A stretch of 7,967 bases of DNA. It comes from Burkholderiales bacterium. Lineage in GTDB: Bacteria > Pseudomonadota > Gammaproteobacteria > Burkholderiales > Thiobacillaceae. Location: the NCBI GenBank assembly GCA_005793645.1, contig SXRG01000096.1, positions 1 through 7,967 on the forward strand. The letters run 5' to 3'. Shown here in pieces: positions 1 to 6,043 of the stretch. Below the pieces are notes generated by a model. It ran no database searches, was not told where the DNA came from, and saw nothing but the letters and a program-made list of their open reading frames with translations. The translations under genes were made by a program, and so were the position numbers. Within the stretch, counting starts at the first letter, position 1, and every line of letters starts with the position of its first letter.

Positions 1-30
1 CCTTGTGTCTACCTATTTCACCATCCGGGC
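1..30 (-). tRNA. leuZ: tRNA-Leu, 5' part only (cut by window edge)
   Basis: Read on the minus strand, the last 30 bases begin GCCCGGATGGTG and continue with GGTAGACACAAGG. This is the acceptor 5' strand, D-arm and start of the anticodon stem of a class II tRNA-Leu, and closely matches the 5' end of E. coli leuZ as I remember it. The anticodon lies outside the window, so the UAA isoacceptor is inferred only from that resemblance and from gene order: it follows tRNA-Gly and tRNA-Cys, as in the E. coli glyW-cysT-leuZ operon. It starts 23 nt after the tRNA-Cys CCA end, so one transcript probably carries all three. Confidence 0.85.
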
Positions 31-53
31 GGATACTGATGGGCAAGGGAATC

Positions 54-127
54 TGGAGGCGCGAGCCGGAGTCGAACCGACCTACCCGGATTTGCAATCC
101 GGTGCATAACCACTTTGCTATCGCGCC
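54..127 (-). tRNA. cysT: tRNA-Cys (anticodon GCA)
   Basis: A complete cloverleaf reads on the minus strand. The acceptor arms GGCGCGA and TCGCGCC pair over 7 bp. The D-arm contains AGTGGTTATGC. The anticodon stem CCGGA/TCCGG closes a 7-nt loop TTGCAAA with anticodon GCA (Cys), and the T-arm carries the GTTCGAC-type loop. The discriminator is U and the 3' CCA is encoded (54-56). It lies 42 nt downstream of tRNA-Gly and 23 nt upstream of tRNA-Leu, so it is probably the middle gene of a three-tRNA transcript started at the promoter at 259-286. Confidence 0.97.
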
Positions 128-139
128 CGAGATCGGAAG

Positions 140-161
140 GGGGGACGAGAAGGCATCCCCC
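140..161 (-). other. Hairpin in the spacer between tRNA-Gly and tRNA-Cys
   Basis: The transcript sense strand carries GGGGGA and TCCCCC arms, 6 bp, around a 10-nt loop in the 42-nt spacer. No U-run follows, and tRNA genes continue downstream, so it is unlikely to be a terminator. A processing or spacing structure in the tRNA precursor is an inference. Confidence 0.5.
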
Positions 162-169
162 GTAAAAAC

Positions 170-245
170 TGGAGCGGCAGAAGAGTCTCGAACTCTCGAC
201 CTCAACCTTGGCAAGGTTGCGCTCTACCAACTGAGCTACTGCCGC
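170..245 (-). tRNA. glyW: tRNA-Gly (anticodon GCC)
   Basis: A complete cloverleaf reads on the minus strand. The acceptor arms are GCGGCAG and its mate. The D-arm is AGCTCAGTTGGTAGAGC. The anticodon stem CAACC/GGTTG closes loop TTGCCAA with anticodon GCC (Gly), and the T-arm is GAGAGTTCGAGACTCTT. The discriminator is U with encoded CCA (170-172). It is the first gene of the tRNA cluster, about 6 nt downstream of the predicted transcription start. In E. coli the equivalent glyW lies directly after pgsA; here a pilin gene lies between them. Confidence 0.98.
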
Positions 246-252
246 ATGGAAG

Positions 253-286
253 CCGCGCATTGTACGGATGACCACCGGAATGTCAA
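253..286 (-). promoter_or_regulatory. Sigma-70 promoter of the tRNA cluster with GC-rich discriminator
   Basis: On the minus strand a perfect -35 TTGACA (286-281) is followed after 16 nt by a -10 TACAAT (264-259), which matches the consensus at 5 of 6 positions. The next bases, GCGCGG (258-253), form a GC-rich discriminator before a start expected near 251-252, a few bases upstream of the tRNA-Gly 5' end. GC-rich discriminators mark stable-RNA promoters under stringent (ppGpp) control in enteric bacteria, so the same control is likely here. The promoter sits entirely in the 57-nt gap after the pilin stop, so the tRNAs need not depend on readthrough from pgsA or the pilin. Confidence 0.85.
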
Positions 287-302
287 TAACCTTCTGCAAA
301 AA

Positions 303-701
303 TCAGCACAGATTGGCATCCACACAACTCCCGGCTACAGCCCAAGTAATTGCTGTCGTCCCAGCCGTTGGAGTAAGTATATAGGTCTTTGAATCTAAAT
401 TAGCCGTACCGGTGGCCGTAATTACGCCGCTGGCAACCGCAAGCGTCGCTACATAACCAACCGCACTTGAAATGGCCGCAGGAACTCCGTTACTGCCAGC
501 CGTGCAATTCGTCAGGGCTGCCGTACGCATATAACAATCCTCCACGCCCAGCTTATACGGCGTCGTTGCGGCCACCACCTCGGAAAACCGGGCCTTTTTG
601 ACATAAGTGCTGTACTGCGGCACGGCCACAGCCGCGAGGATGCCGACGATCACCAACACCATCAACAACTCAATCAGGGTAAAACCGTCCGCCTTGCGCA
701 T
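303..701 (-). CDS. Type IV pilin-like protein (prepilin, PilA/PilE type)
   Basis: This 132-residue prepilin has a textbook class III signal: short leader MRKADG, cleavage after Gly6, mature N-terminus FTLIE with Phe1 and Glu5, then a hydrophobic alpha-1 helix to about residue 28. The prepilin peptidase PilD would cleave and methylate it, and it would assemble into a type IV pilus or related fibre spanning the envelope. The globular part is Ala/Thr/Gly-rich, with four cysteines at 56, 66, 126 and 132; the last is the C-terminal residue. The final pair fits the C-terminal disulfide loop of pilins. The ATG at 701 has a strong AGGGGG ribosome site 5-6 nt upstream. No pilus assembly genes are in view, so it is an orphan pilin here. 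Whether it is a major pilin, minor pilin or pseudopilin cannot be told; weak composition differences from its neighbours are typical of pilins. Confidence 0.92.
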   Translation of the reverse strand: MRKADGFTLIELLMVLVIVGILAAVAVPQYSTYVKKARFSEVVAATTPYKLGVEDCYMRTAALTNCTAGSNGVPAAISSAVGYVATLAVASGVITATGTANLDSKTYILTPTAGTTAITWAVAGSCVDANLC

Positions 702-730
702 GATGAACCCCCTTTTTTTGTAAATTGCAG

Positions 731-757
731 CTTCAGGTTAGACCACGATGCCTGAAG
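731..757 (-). other. Inverted repeat in the pgsA-pilin gap (pilin leader)
   Basis: The arms CTTCAGG (731-737) and CCTGAAG (751-757) form a 7-bp stem with a 13-nt loop. On the minus strand the stem is followed by CTGCAATTTAC and a run of seven A, not by a T-run, so it is not a standard intrinsic terminator for the pgsA operon. It lies 30-56 nt upstream of the pilin start codon, so a leader structure, a regulator site or a factor-dependent end are all possible. A weak promoter-like pair overlaps it on the minus strand: TTGCCC at 763-758, 17 nt, then TAACCT at 740-735. Confidence 0.4.
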
Positions 758-779
758 GGGCAAGGAATAAACAAGCGAA

Positions 780-1343
780 TCAGCGCAGTGCTTTCCAAGC
801 CATGCGCAAGTAATGCGCCATGGACCAGAGGGTCAGGACAGCCGCAATATCCAGCAACCAGCGGCCAAGTATCTGAGTATGCCCGAACCCAAGTAGCGGA
901 TCGTGGAAGAGCAGTAGAGCGATAGCGATCATCTGCACTGTCGTCTTTAGCTTACCCACAAATGACACAGCCACGCTATGATCCTTGCCAATTCGCGCCA
1001 TCCATTCGCGCAGGGCCGAGATGGCAATCTCACGACCGATAATAATAAGGGCAACATAAACATTGGCGCGATCCAGATCCACCAACACAATCAGCGCCGC
1101 CGCCACCATCAACTTGTCCGCCACAGGATCAAGAAATGCGCCAAAGGCCGAGGTCTGGTTGAAGCGGCGGGCCAGGTAGCCATCCAGCCAATCCGTCAAC
1201 GCCGCAAGGATGAAGATGGCCGTTGCGATCCAGTTAACCTGCCCCTTGAGCAACAGGCCGTCCGGCAGATAAAACACACCAACGAACAGCGGAATCAGCA
1301 CGATGCGCAGCCAAGTCAGGGTGTTTGGCAGATTCATGGACAT
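780..1343 (-). CDS. pgsA: CDP-diacylglycerol-glycerol-3-phosphate 3-phosphatidyltransferase
   Basis: PgsA makes phosphatidylglycerol phosphate from CDP-diacylglycerol and sn-glycerol 3-phosphate in the inner membrane, the committed step to phosphatidylglycerol and cardiolipin. The 187-residue protein has the full CDP-alcohol phosphotransferase signature at residues 51-76: D51, D54, G55, A58, R59, G68, D72 and D76 in the expected spacing. Several hydrophobic segments (about 9-27, 36-50, 78-108, 123-147 and 160-182) fit the usual six membrane helices. The ATG at 1343 gives an N-terminus MSMNLP that lines up with E. coli MQFNIP and overlaps the uvrC end by 10 nt. An ATG at 1337 would give an ATGA overlap and a protein two residues shorter. 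It is the last gene of the overlap chain. Confidence 0.97.
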   Translation of the reverse strand: MSMNLPNTLTWLRIVLIPLFVGVFYLPDGLLLKGQVNWIATAIFILAALTDWLDGYLARRFNQTSAFGAFLDPVADKLMVAAALIVLVDLDRANVYVALIIIGREIAISALREWMARIGKDHSVAVSFVGKLKTTVQMIAIALLLFHDPLLGFGHTQILGRWLLDIAAVLTLWSMAHYLRMAWKALR

Positions 1344-3223
1344 CCGTGCAAGGCCCCGTAGATGCGCGCCGCCAAGGAAAGGCTAATGCCATCCACTTGG
1401 GCAATCTCTTCGACACCCGCCGACTCCACCCCGCGCAGGCCACCAAAGGCTTGCAACAGGCGTTGACGCCGCTTGGCGCCCACACCTGGAATGTTTTCCA
1501 GGCTGGAACTGACACGGGCCTTACCACGCCGGGCCCGGTGGCCCGTAATGGCAAAGCGGTGGGCCTCATCCCGAATCTGCTGAATGAGGTGCAAGCCGGG
1601 ATGGTCAGACGGCAGGCGCACGGGTTCCGCCTCGTCAGGCCAGATCAACTGTTCCAGGCCAGGCTTCCGGGACTCGCCCTTGGCCACTCCGAGGATACGC
1701 AGATCGCCGAGACTCAACTCATCAAGCACGCCCTGCGCCACATTCACCTGACCCCGCCCGCCATCGATCAAGATCAGATCCGGCCGTACGACCGCGTCCC
1801 CGATCGCGGCTTCCTGAGGACCATAGCGACGCATCAGGGCCTCGCGTAACGCGGCATAATCATCACCCCCAGTGGCAGGAGTGACATTGAATCGGCGATA
1901 TTGAGCATTCTGCATGACCCCGTGATCGTACACTACACAAGACACGACCGCGGCCTCGCCTTGGGTATGACTAACATCGAAGCATTCAATGCGTGCAATC
2001 AAGCGACACGCCCCGCCATTCAGTGCTGCATTCAAGGCGGCCAAACGCGTCTCTTGCCCCGCCTGCTGTCCCTCACGGGCCGCCAGAGCCAGGGCGGCAT
2101 TCTGCTGTGCCGCTTGCAGCCAAGCGCGGCGTTCGCCTGTTACCTGAGTCAATGCCTTTACGGGGCGCCCAGCCTCGTCGCCCAGCCAATCAATCGCCTC
2201 GCAGGGGAACTCCAGAATCAAAATAGGCGGAGCCGACTGAGTAGCGTAATGCTGCGCGACAAAGGCATCCAATACCCCACTCGCATCAGCCTCCTCGACA
2301 TGAGCTGGAAAAAAGGCCCGCCCACCGAGACTGCGTCCGCCCCGCACCATCACAAGGTAAACGCAAGCCAGCCCACCCACCATTGCTACAGCCAAGATAT
2401 CGACATCCTGCCGATGGCGGCTTTCGACGAACTGCTTTTCGCGCACCTGATTCAAGGCCAGCACCTGATCTCGAAGTCGCGCCGCCCGCTCAAAATACAA
2501 GGCGGCAGCGGCCTCCTCCATCTGGATCTGCAAACGACGGATCAATTCACCGTCGCGCCCGGACAAAAACAGCGTGGCATCTGCAACATCGCAAGCGTAA
2601 TCCTGCGCCGTGATCAGGCCCACACAGGGCGCCGTGCATCGACCGATCTGATGTAGCAAACAAGGCCGTGAGCGATGTGCGTACACGCTGTCCTCACAGG
2701 TACGCAGACGAAACACCTTTTGCAGGGTCTGAATGCTATCCCTCACAGCCATCGCGTGCGGGTAGGGGCCAAAACGCTGACTGCCTTCCGCAATAGCACC
2801 ACGCTGATAGGCCAATCGCGGAAAAGCATGTGCAGACAAAATCAGGTAGGGGTAGGACTTGTCATCGCGAAACGTAATATTATAGCGCGGCGCCAGAGCC
2901 TTGATGAGATTGCTCTCCAACAACAAGGCCTCAGACTCGGAACGCGTCACCGTCACCTCGATGGCTCGCAGTCGACTCAACATCAGGCGAATACGCGGGA
3001 CCTGATCGCTCTTCTGAAAATAGCTGGAGACGCGTCGCTTCAGATCACGCGCCTTGCCCACGTAAAGCACATCACCCGTCTCTCCTAGATAACGATAGAC
3101 GCCGGGCAGGTGTGGAAGACCGGCCAAGATAGGGGCGGGGTCAAATAGCTTGGGGCTCAAGGATCCAGAATCAACGAACCCAGACACGGCGTCGCTCATG
3201 CGTATCAGGGCAGACTCACTCAT
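1334..3223 (-). CDS. uvrC: UvrABC excinuclease subunit C
   Basis: UvrC makes both incisions around a lesion in nucleotide excision repair after UvrA-UvrB loading. From the ATG at 3223 the protein is 629 residues. The N-terminal GIY-YIG nuclease (3' incision) shows G41-V-Y43, Y54-V-G56, R64 and the E-rich block 96-103. Cysteines 176, 188, 196 and 200 have the C-x11-C-x7-C-x3-C spacing of the UvrC Fe-S cluster. A UVR motif that contacts UvrB lies near 228-258. The RNase H-like 5' nuclease carries D416 (CFDVSHT), D487 (LIDGGRGQ) and H555. Tandem helix-hairpin-helix motifs follow at about 572-625. The frame stays open to 3283, but the ATG at 3223 is preferred: it has GGACGGGG directly upstream and overlaps the tautomerase stop by 8 nt. 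An ATG at 3199 is a weaker alternative. Confidence 0.97.
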   Translation of the reverse strand: MSESALIRMSDAVSGFVDSGSLSPKLFDPAPILAGLPHLPGVYRYLGETGDVLYVGKARDLKRRVSSYFQKSDQVPRIRLMLSRLRAIEVTVTRSESEALLLESNLIKALAPRYNITFRDDKSYPYLILSAHAFPRLAYQRGAIAEGSQRFGPYPHAMAVRDSIQTLQKVFRLRTCEDSVYAHRSRPCLLHQIGRCTAPCVGLITAQDYACDVADATLFLSGRDGELIRRLQIQMEEAAAALYFERAARLRDQVLALNQVREKQFVESRHRQDVDILAVAMVGGLACVYLVMVRGGRSLGGRAFFPAHVEEADASGVLDAFVAQHYATQSAPPILILEFPCEAIDWLGDEAGRPVKALTQVTGERRAWLQAAQQNAALALAAREGQQAGQETRLAALNAALNGGACRLIARIECFDVSHTQGEAAVVSCVVYDHGVMQNAQYRRFNVTPATGGDDYAALREALMRRYGPQEAAIGDAVVRPDLILIDGGRGQVNVAQGVLDELSLGDLRILGVAKGESRKPGLEQLIWPDEAEPVRLPSDHPGLHLIQQIRDEAHRFAITGHRARRGKARVSSSLENIPGVGAKRRQRLLQAFGGLRGVESAGVEEIAQVDGISLSLAARIYGALHGCP

Positions 3224-3404
3224 CCCCGTCCAGCAACCGACCGCCGATAGCCCAATCCTCAAAGGGCAGCGACTCGAAGGCAATGTAGGTGTACTGGCGC
3301 GGTTTCAGGGCATGCCGCTCCAAGGTCGCCGTGATCTCTTCGGCGATCCTTTTCTTTTGCTCGCGGCTCAATTCACCGGCGAACTTAACGCTGACAACGG
3401 GCAT
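3216..3404 (-). CDS. 4-oxalocrotonate tautomerase-family protein (divergent active site)
   Basis: This 62-residue protein has the length and beta-alpha-beta pattern of the 4-oxalocrotonate tautomerase (4-OT) superfamily, whose members use the N-terminal proline exposed after Met removal as catalytic base. It begins MPVVSVKF, so Pro1 is present. The central part (EQKKRIAEEI to AIGG) aligns without gaps to Pseudomonas putida 4-OT recalled from memory. On that alignment Arg11 is Leu, Arg39 is Tyr and Phe50 is Trp, so the substrate is probably not 2-hydroxymuconate. The ATG at 3404 has GGAGA (3416-3412) 7 nt upstream; longer starts in this frame only run through the UDGb gene. It overlaps the UDGb end by 37 nt and uvrC by 8 nt. 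No aromatic-degradation genes are nearby, and its physiological role is unknown. Confidence 0.88.
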   Translation of the reverse strand: MPVVSVKFAGELSREQKKRIAEEITATLERHALKPRQYTYIAFESLPFEDWAIGGRLLDGDE

Positions 3405-4051
3405 GGCGAGGTCTCCATAAAGTCTCGGATGGTAGAAAACACCGCCGCAAATGCCTCGGGCGTCAAGCGGCGCGTCTGCGTGTTGTAACGCGAACAATGG
3501 TAGCTGTCGAACAAGGTCAGGCCGCCGGGCAATTCGTGCCGTGCCGCATGGGAGAAGGTGCGTGTCCCGGCCTTCAACCCCAAGGCACGCAACACCGCAT
3601 TGTGTGCAATCAATCCCAGCGCCAACACCACGGTTCCCGGCGGCAGTACCTGCAACTCTGCGCGCAAGAAGACATTGCAACGCACAATCTCGGCCATCTC
3701 CGGCTTGTTCCCCGGGGGAAGGCACTTGACCGCATTGGTGATACGACAATCGATCAAGCGCAGACCGTCATCCGCTGACACGCTCGCGGGAGCGCTCGCA
3801 AACCCAAAACGGTGCAAGGTCTCATAGAGCAGAATGCCGGCGTGATCGCCGGTGAAAGGCCGTCCTGTACGATTGGCCCCATGCATCCCCGGGGCCAGAC
3901 CGACAACAACAAGACGCGCGGCCGGATCGCCGAATGGGGGTACCGGCCGACAAAAATAGGTCGGAAACTGCGCCCGAGTGTCGTCCAGAAAGGTCGCCAG
4001 GCGCGGACAGGCCCGACACTCCGGATTGAACCTAACCATCCTGTCGTTCAC
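3368..4051 (-). CDS. Family 5 uracil-DNA glycosylase (UDGb)
   Basis: It removes uracil, and in known family members also some other deaminated bases, from DNA to start base excision repair. The 227-residue protein carries the UDGb hallmark GLAPGMHGANRTGRPFTGD at 51-69 and the C-terminal motif HCSRYNTQT at 185-193, where the loop enters the minor groove. Cysteines 12, 15, 110 and 125, including CRAC near the N-terminus and NAVKCLPPGNKP, match the four-Cys Fe-S site of family 4 and 5 enzymes. The start is GTG at 4051, giving a GTGA overlap with the CDF stop; ATG at 4039 (MVRFNPECRACP) is the alternative. The last 12 codons overlap the tautomerase gene. Its position just upstream of uvrC suggests co-expression of base and nucleotide excision repair. 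Family assignment is firm; the exact damage range is inferred. Confidence 0.94.
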   Translation of the reverse strand: MNDRMVRFNPECRACPRLATFLDDTRAQFPTYFCRPVPPFGDPAARLVVVGLAPGMHGANRTGRPFTGDHAGILLYETLHRFGFASAPASVSADDGLRLIDCRITNAVKCLPPGNKPEMAEIVRCNVFLRAELQVLPPGTVVLALGLIAHNAVLRALGLKAGTRTFSHAARHELPGGLTLFDSYHCSRYNTQTRRLTPEAFAAVFSTIRDFMETSPCPLSALSSPVN

Positions 4052-4959
4052 GGCGGCATCTGCTCAGGCTGCAAGGTCGCGTGCCCGATGCCAAATAAAC
4101 GCAACTGCATCCGCGCCTCCTCCAAAATACGGGGCCAGTCATCCATCACCTCTAGGTCCAGATGCGCCGAGAGGGCCACCTGACCGGACGATAACGCCCA
4201 GACATGCAGGTCGTGGACCGAATGGACACCCGAGATCCCGGCCAAACCCCGAGCAATCTCGTCGAGAGCAATATGCCCCGGCACCGCCTCAAGGAGGACA
4301 TGCACCGCATCCCTTAAGAGACGCAAGGCCGAAACCAGAATCAACAGGGCCACCAGCAAAGACAGGATAGGGTCTACCCACAACCAATCCAACCAGTAAA
4401 TCAGGGCGCCTGAAACGAGTGCCGCAACTGAACCTAGGAGGTCACCCAATACATGCAAAAAGGCCGCACGCGTATTAAGGTCCATACCCCCATGATGCAG
4501 TTTCCAGGCCACCAGCAAGTTGATGATCAGCCCGATTCCGGCCACCAGCATCACGGCATCACCCAGCACTAGCTGAGGAGCCGCCAGACGCTGAACGGAC
4601 TCCCACGCGATCCACCCGATCAACCCCAACATCAAGAGGCCATTAAACAGGGCCGCCAGAATTTCCAGGCGCACCAGTCCATAGGTATGCCGACTGGAGG
4701 GCGGACGGCGCGCCAGCCAGGCCGCGAGCGCCGCCAAACCTAACGCACTACTGTCTGTAACCATATGCCCCGCATCGGAAAGCAGGGCCAATGAACCAGA
4801 CCACCAACCGGCGACCGCCTCAATAACGGCAAAGCTCAGGGTCAGCAACACCGCCCACAGAAAATGGCCATGAGCCCCGGTGTGTCCCAGATGATGTTCC
4901 AGATGGCCGGTATCCGTATCAAGACTCAGATCCTCGCGACCGAGCGGACTAGCTTCCAA
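4048..4959 (-). CDS. Cation diffusion facilitator (ZitB/CzcD-like Zn2+ exporter)
   Basis: CDF proteins export divalent metal from the cytoplasm in exchange for protons. From the TTG at 4959 the protein has 303 residues: a His-rich N-terminus (six His between 19 and 32), six predicted membrane helices (about 33-235) and a cytoplasmic C-terminal domain with DLHVWALSSGQVALSAHL. Helix 2 has SDAGHMVTD (D62, H65, D69) and helix 5 has HVLGD (H169, D173). HxxxD in both helices is the pattern linked to Zn, with Co or Cd as side substrates. The TTG is chosen because GGAGG (4970-4966) lies 6 nt upstream and the His-rich start then follows closely. It overlaps the nagZ end by 11 nt. An ATG at 4998 behind GGTGAG is the main alternative; longer ATG starts at 5091 and 5103 run deep into nagZ. 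No metal regulator is visible. Confidence 0.93.
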   Translation of the reverse strand: MEASPLGREDLSLDTDTGHLEHHLGHTGAHGHFLWAVLLTLSFAVIEAVAGWWSGSLALLSDAGHMVTDSSALGLAALAAWLARRPPSSRHTYGLVRLEILAALFNGLLMLGLIGWIAWESVQRLAAPQLVLGDAVMLVAGIGLIINLLVAWKLHHGGMDLNTRAAFLHVLGDLLGSVAALVSGALIYWLDWLWVDPILSLLVALLILVSALRLLRDAVHVLLEAVPGHIALDEIARGLAGISGVHSVHDLHVWALSSGQVALSAHLDLEVMDDWPRILEEARMQLRLFGIGHATLQPEQMPP

Positions 4960-6043
4960 GAGAGGCCTCCGTCGGATCAGAAAGCTGCAAATCACCATCC
5001 CGCTCACCCAGGCCGGCGAGGTGGCGTAGGGCTGCCACAAAACGTGGGCTTTCGTGCAAATATCTCCGACTCGGCGGATGCGGACGGCCATGCATACGAG
5101 CAAAGCGAATCAGCGAAGTCGCCGGCGTCTCGCGGTGCACCCGCGCCAATACCTCATCGACACGATCGGGACGATTGCAGATCAACGCCATATCACAACC
5201 GGCCGCCCAGGCTGCCTGCGTCCGTGCCACCACATCACCAGCGACGCTAGCCCCTTCCATCGATAGGTCATCGCTGAAGATCACCCCCTCAAAACCCATC
5301 TCGTGGCGCAGGATGTCTGTCAACCAGCGTAACGAAAAACCAGCCGGGGCGGCATCTACCTCGGGATAAATAACATGCGCCGGCATCACGGCCGCCAAAC
5401 CGTGCTCGATCATGCGCCGGAAGGGCAGGAGATCCGGCCCAATCTCGACCAGGGGACGGGGATCGATCGGAATATCCACATGCGAATCGGCCGTTACAAA
5501 GCCATGCCCAGGAAAGTGCTTACCGCAGGCCGACATGCCAGCATCGTGCAGGCCTAGCATAAGGGCATGCGCCAACTCAAACACGGCCTTAGGCTCCGCA
5601 TGGAAGGCCCGATCACCGATCACCCGGCTGCCCCCGTAGTCCAAGTCCAGCACCGGCGCAAAGCTAAAATCCACCCCCACAGCGCGTAGTTCAGCAGCCA
5701 TCACATAGCCGGCATCCCGCGCCATCAGACGCGCCCGTTGCGGATGCGTATCCCACATCTCGCCCAGTGCGCGCATGGGCGGAATAGCGGTAAACCCGGC
5801 CCGAAAACGCTGTACCCGGCCACCCTCGTGATCGACACCGACGAGCAAGGCAGGGTGGCGCAAAATATGTATCTCGTGAATCAGCGCATCAATCTGATCT
5901 GCGTTTTCGAAATTGCGCGTGAACAAGATCACGCCGCCCACCAGGGGGTGCAACAAACGGCAGCGGTCGGCATCGGTCAACACCCGACCTTCCACATCTA
6001 CCATCAACCCGCCTAACGGCAATCGTTGCGCAGAAAGATTCAT
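4949..6043 (-). CDS. nagZ: Beta-N-acetylglucosaminidase (GH3), peptidoglycan recycling
   Basis: NagZ is a cytoplasmic glycoside hydrolase family 3 enzyme. It cleaves GlcNAc from GlcNAc-1,6-anhydroMurNAc peptides during cell-wall recycling, producing the anhydroMurNAc-peptides that activate AmpR where ampC is present. The 364-residue protein has DHEGGRVQRF (71-80), KHFPGHG (175-181) and the Asp186-His188 dyad in ADSHVDIP, which serves as general acid/base in NagZ. The nucleophile region is VIFSDDLSMEGA, with D258. The length is slightly above the usual ~340 because of a C-terminal tail. The ATG at 6043 overlaps the acpS stop as ATGA, with GGTGG 8 nt upstream, so translation is probably coupled. 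Next to acpS is a familiar setting, but the usual upstream partner pdxJ is not here. Confidence 0.97.
   Translation of the reverse strand: MNLSAQRLPLGGLMVDVEGRVLTDADRCRLLHPLVGGVILFTRNFENADQIDALIHEIHILRHPALLVGVDHEGGRVQRFRAGFTAIPPMRALGEMWDTHPQRARLMARDAGYVMAAELRAVGVDFSFAPVLDLDYGGSRVIGDRAFHAEPKAVFELAHALMLGLHDAGMSACGKHFPGHGFVTADSHVDIPIDPRPLVEIGPDLLPFRRMIEHGLAAVMPAHVIYPEVDAAPAGFSLRWLTDILRHEMGFEGVIFSDDLSMEGASVAGDVVARTQAAWAAGCDMALICNRPDRVDEVLARVHRETPATSLIRFARMHGRPHPPSRRYLHESPRFVAALRHLAGLGERDGDLQLSDPTEASLGS
4966..4970 (-). promoter_or_regulatory. Strong ribosome binding site deciding the CDF TTG start
   Basis: GGAGG on the minus strand, inside the nagZ coding end, lies 6 nt before a TTG (4959-4957). 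This is the best Shine-Dalgarno match near the CDF start and favours TTG over the ATG at 4998. The inference rests on spacing and sequence only. Confidence 0.6.

Noticed and set aside
731..757. Rho-independent terminator of the pgsA operon
   Set aside because: The stem exists but neither strand has a T-run after it, and the pilin ribosome site follows closely.
691..760. Sigma-54 promoter for the pilin gene
   Set aside because: A TGG and GC pair is present on the minus strand, but the GG-to-GC spacing is one base too long for the -24/-12 consensus.
1901..2656. A 251-residue plus-strand open frame
   Set aside because: It lies fully inside uvrC on the opposite strand, has no recognisable domain or ribosome site, and uvrC shows all its catalytic motifs through this stretch.
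3224..3283. 20-residue N-terminal extension of UvrC
   Set aside because: It overlaps the conserved tautomerase end, and the ATG at 3223 has a G-rich ribosome site and normal operon overlap.
3405..3749. N-terminal extension of the tautomerase frame
   Set aside because: It overlaps conserved UDGb coding sequence. The tautomerase must begin Met-Pro so that proline becomes residue 1, which places the start at 3404.
4960..5103. 48-residue N-terminal extension of the CDF transporter
   Set aside because: It is encoded within nagZ in another frame and contains nothing CDF-like. The His-rich segment and GGAGG-TTG start lie downstream.
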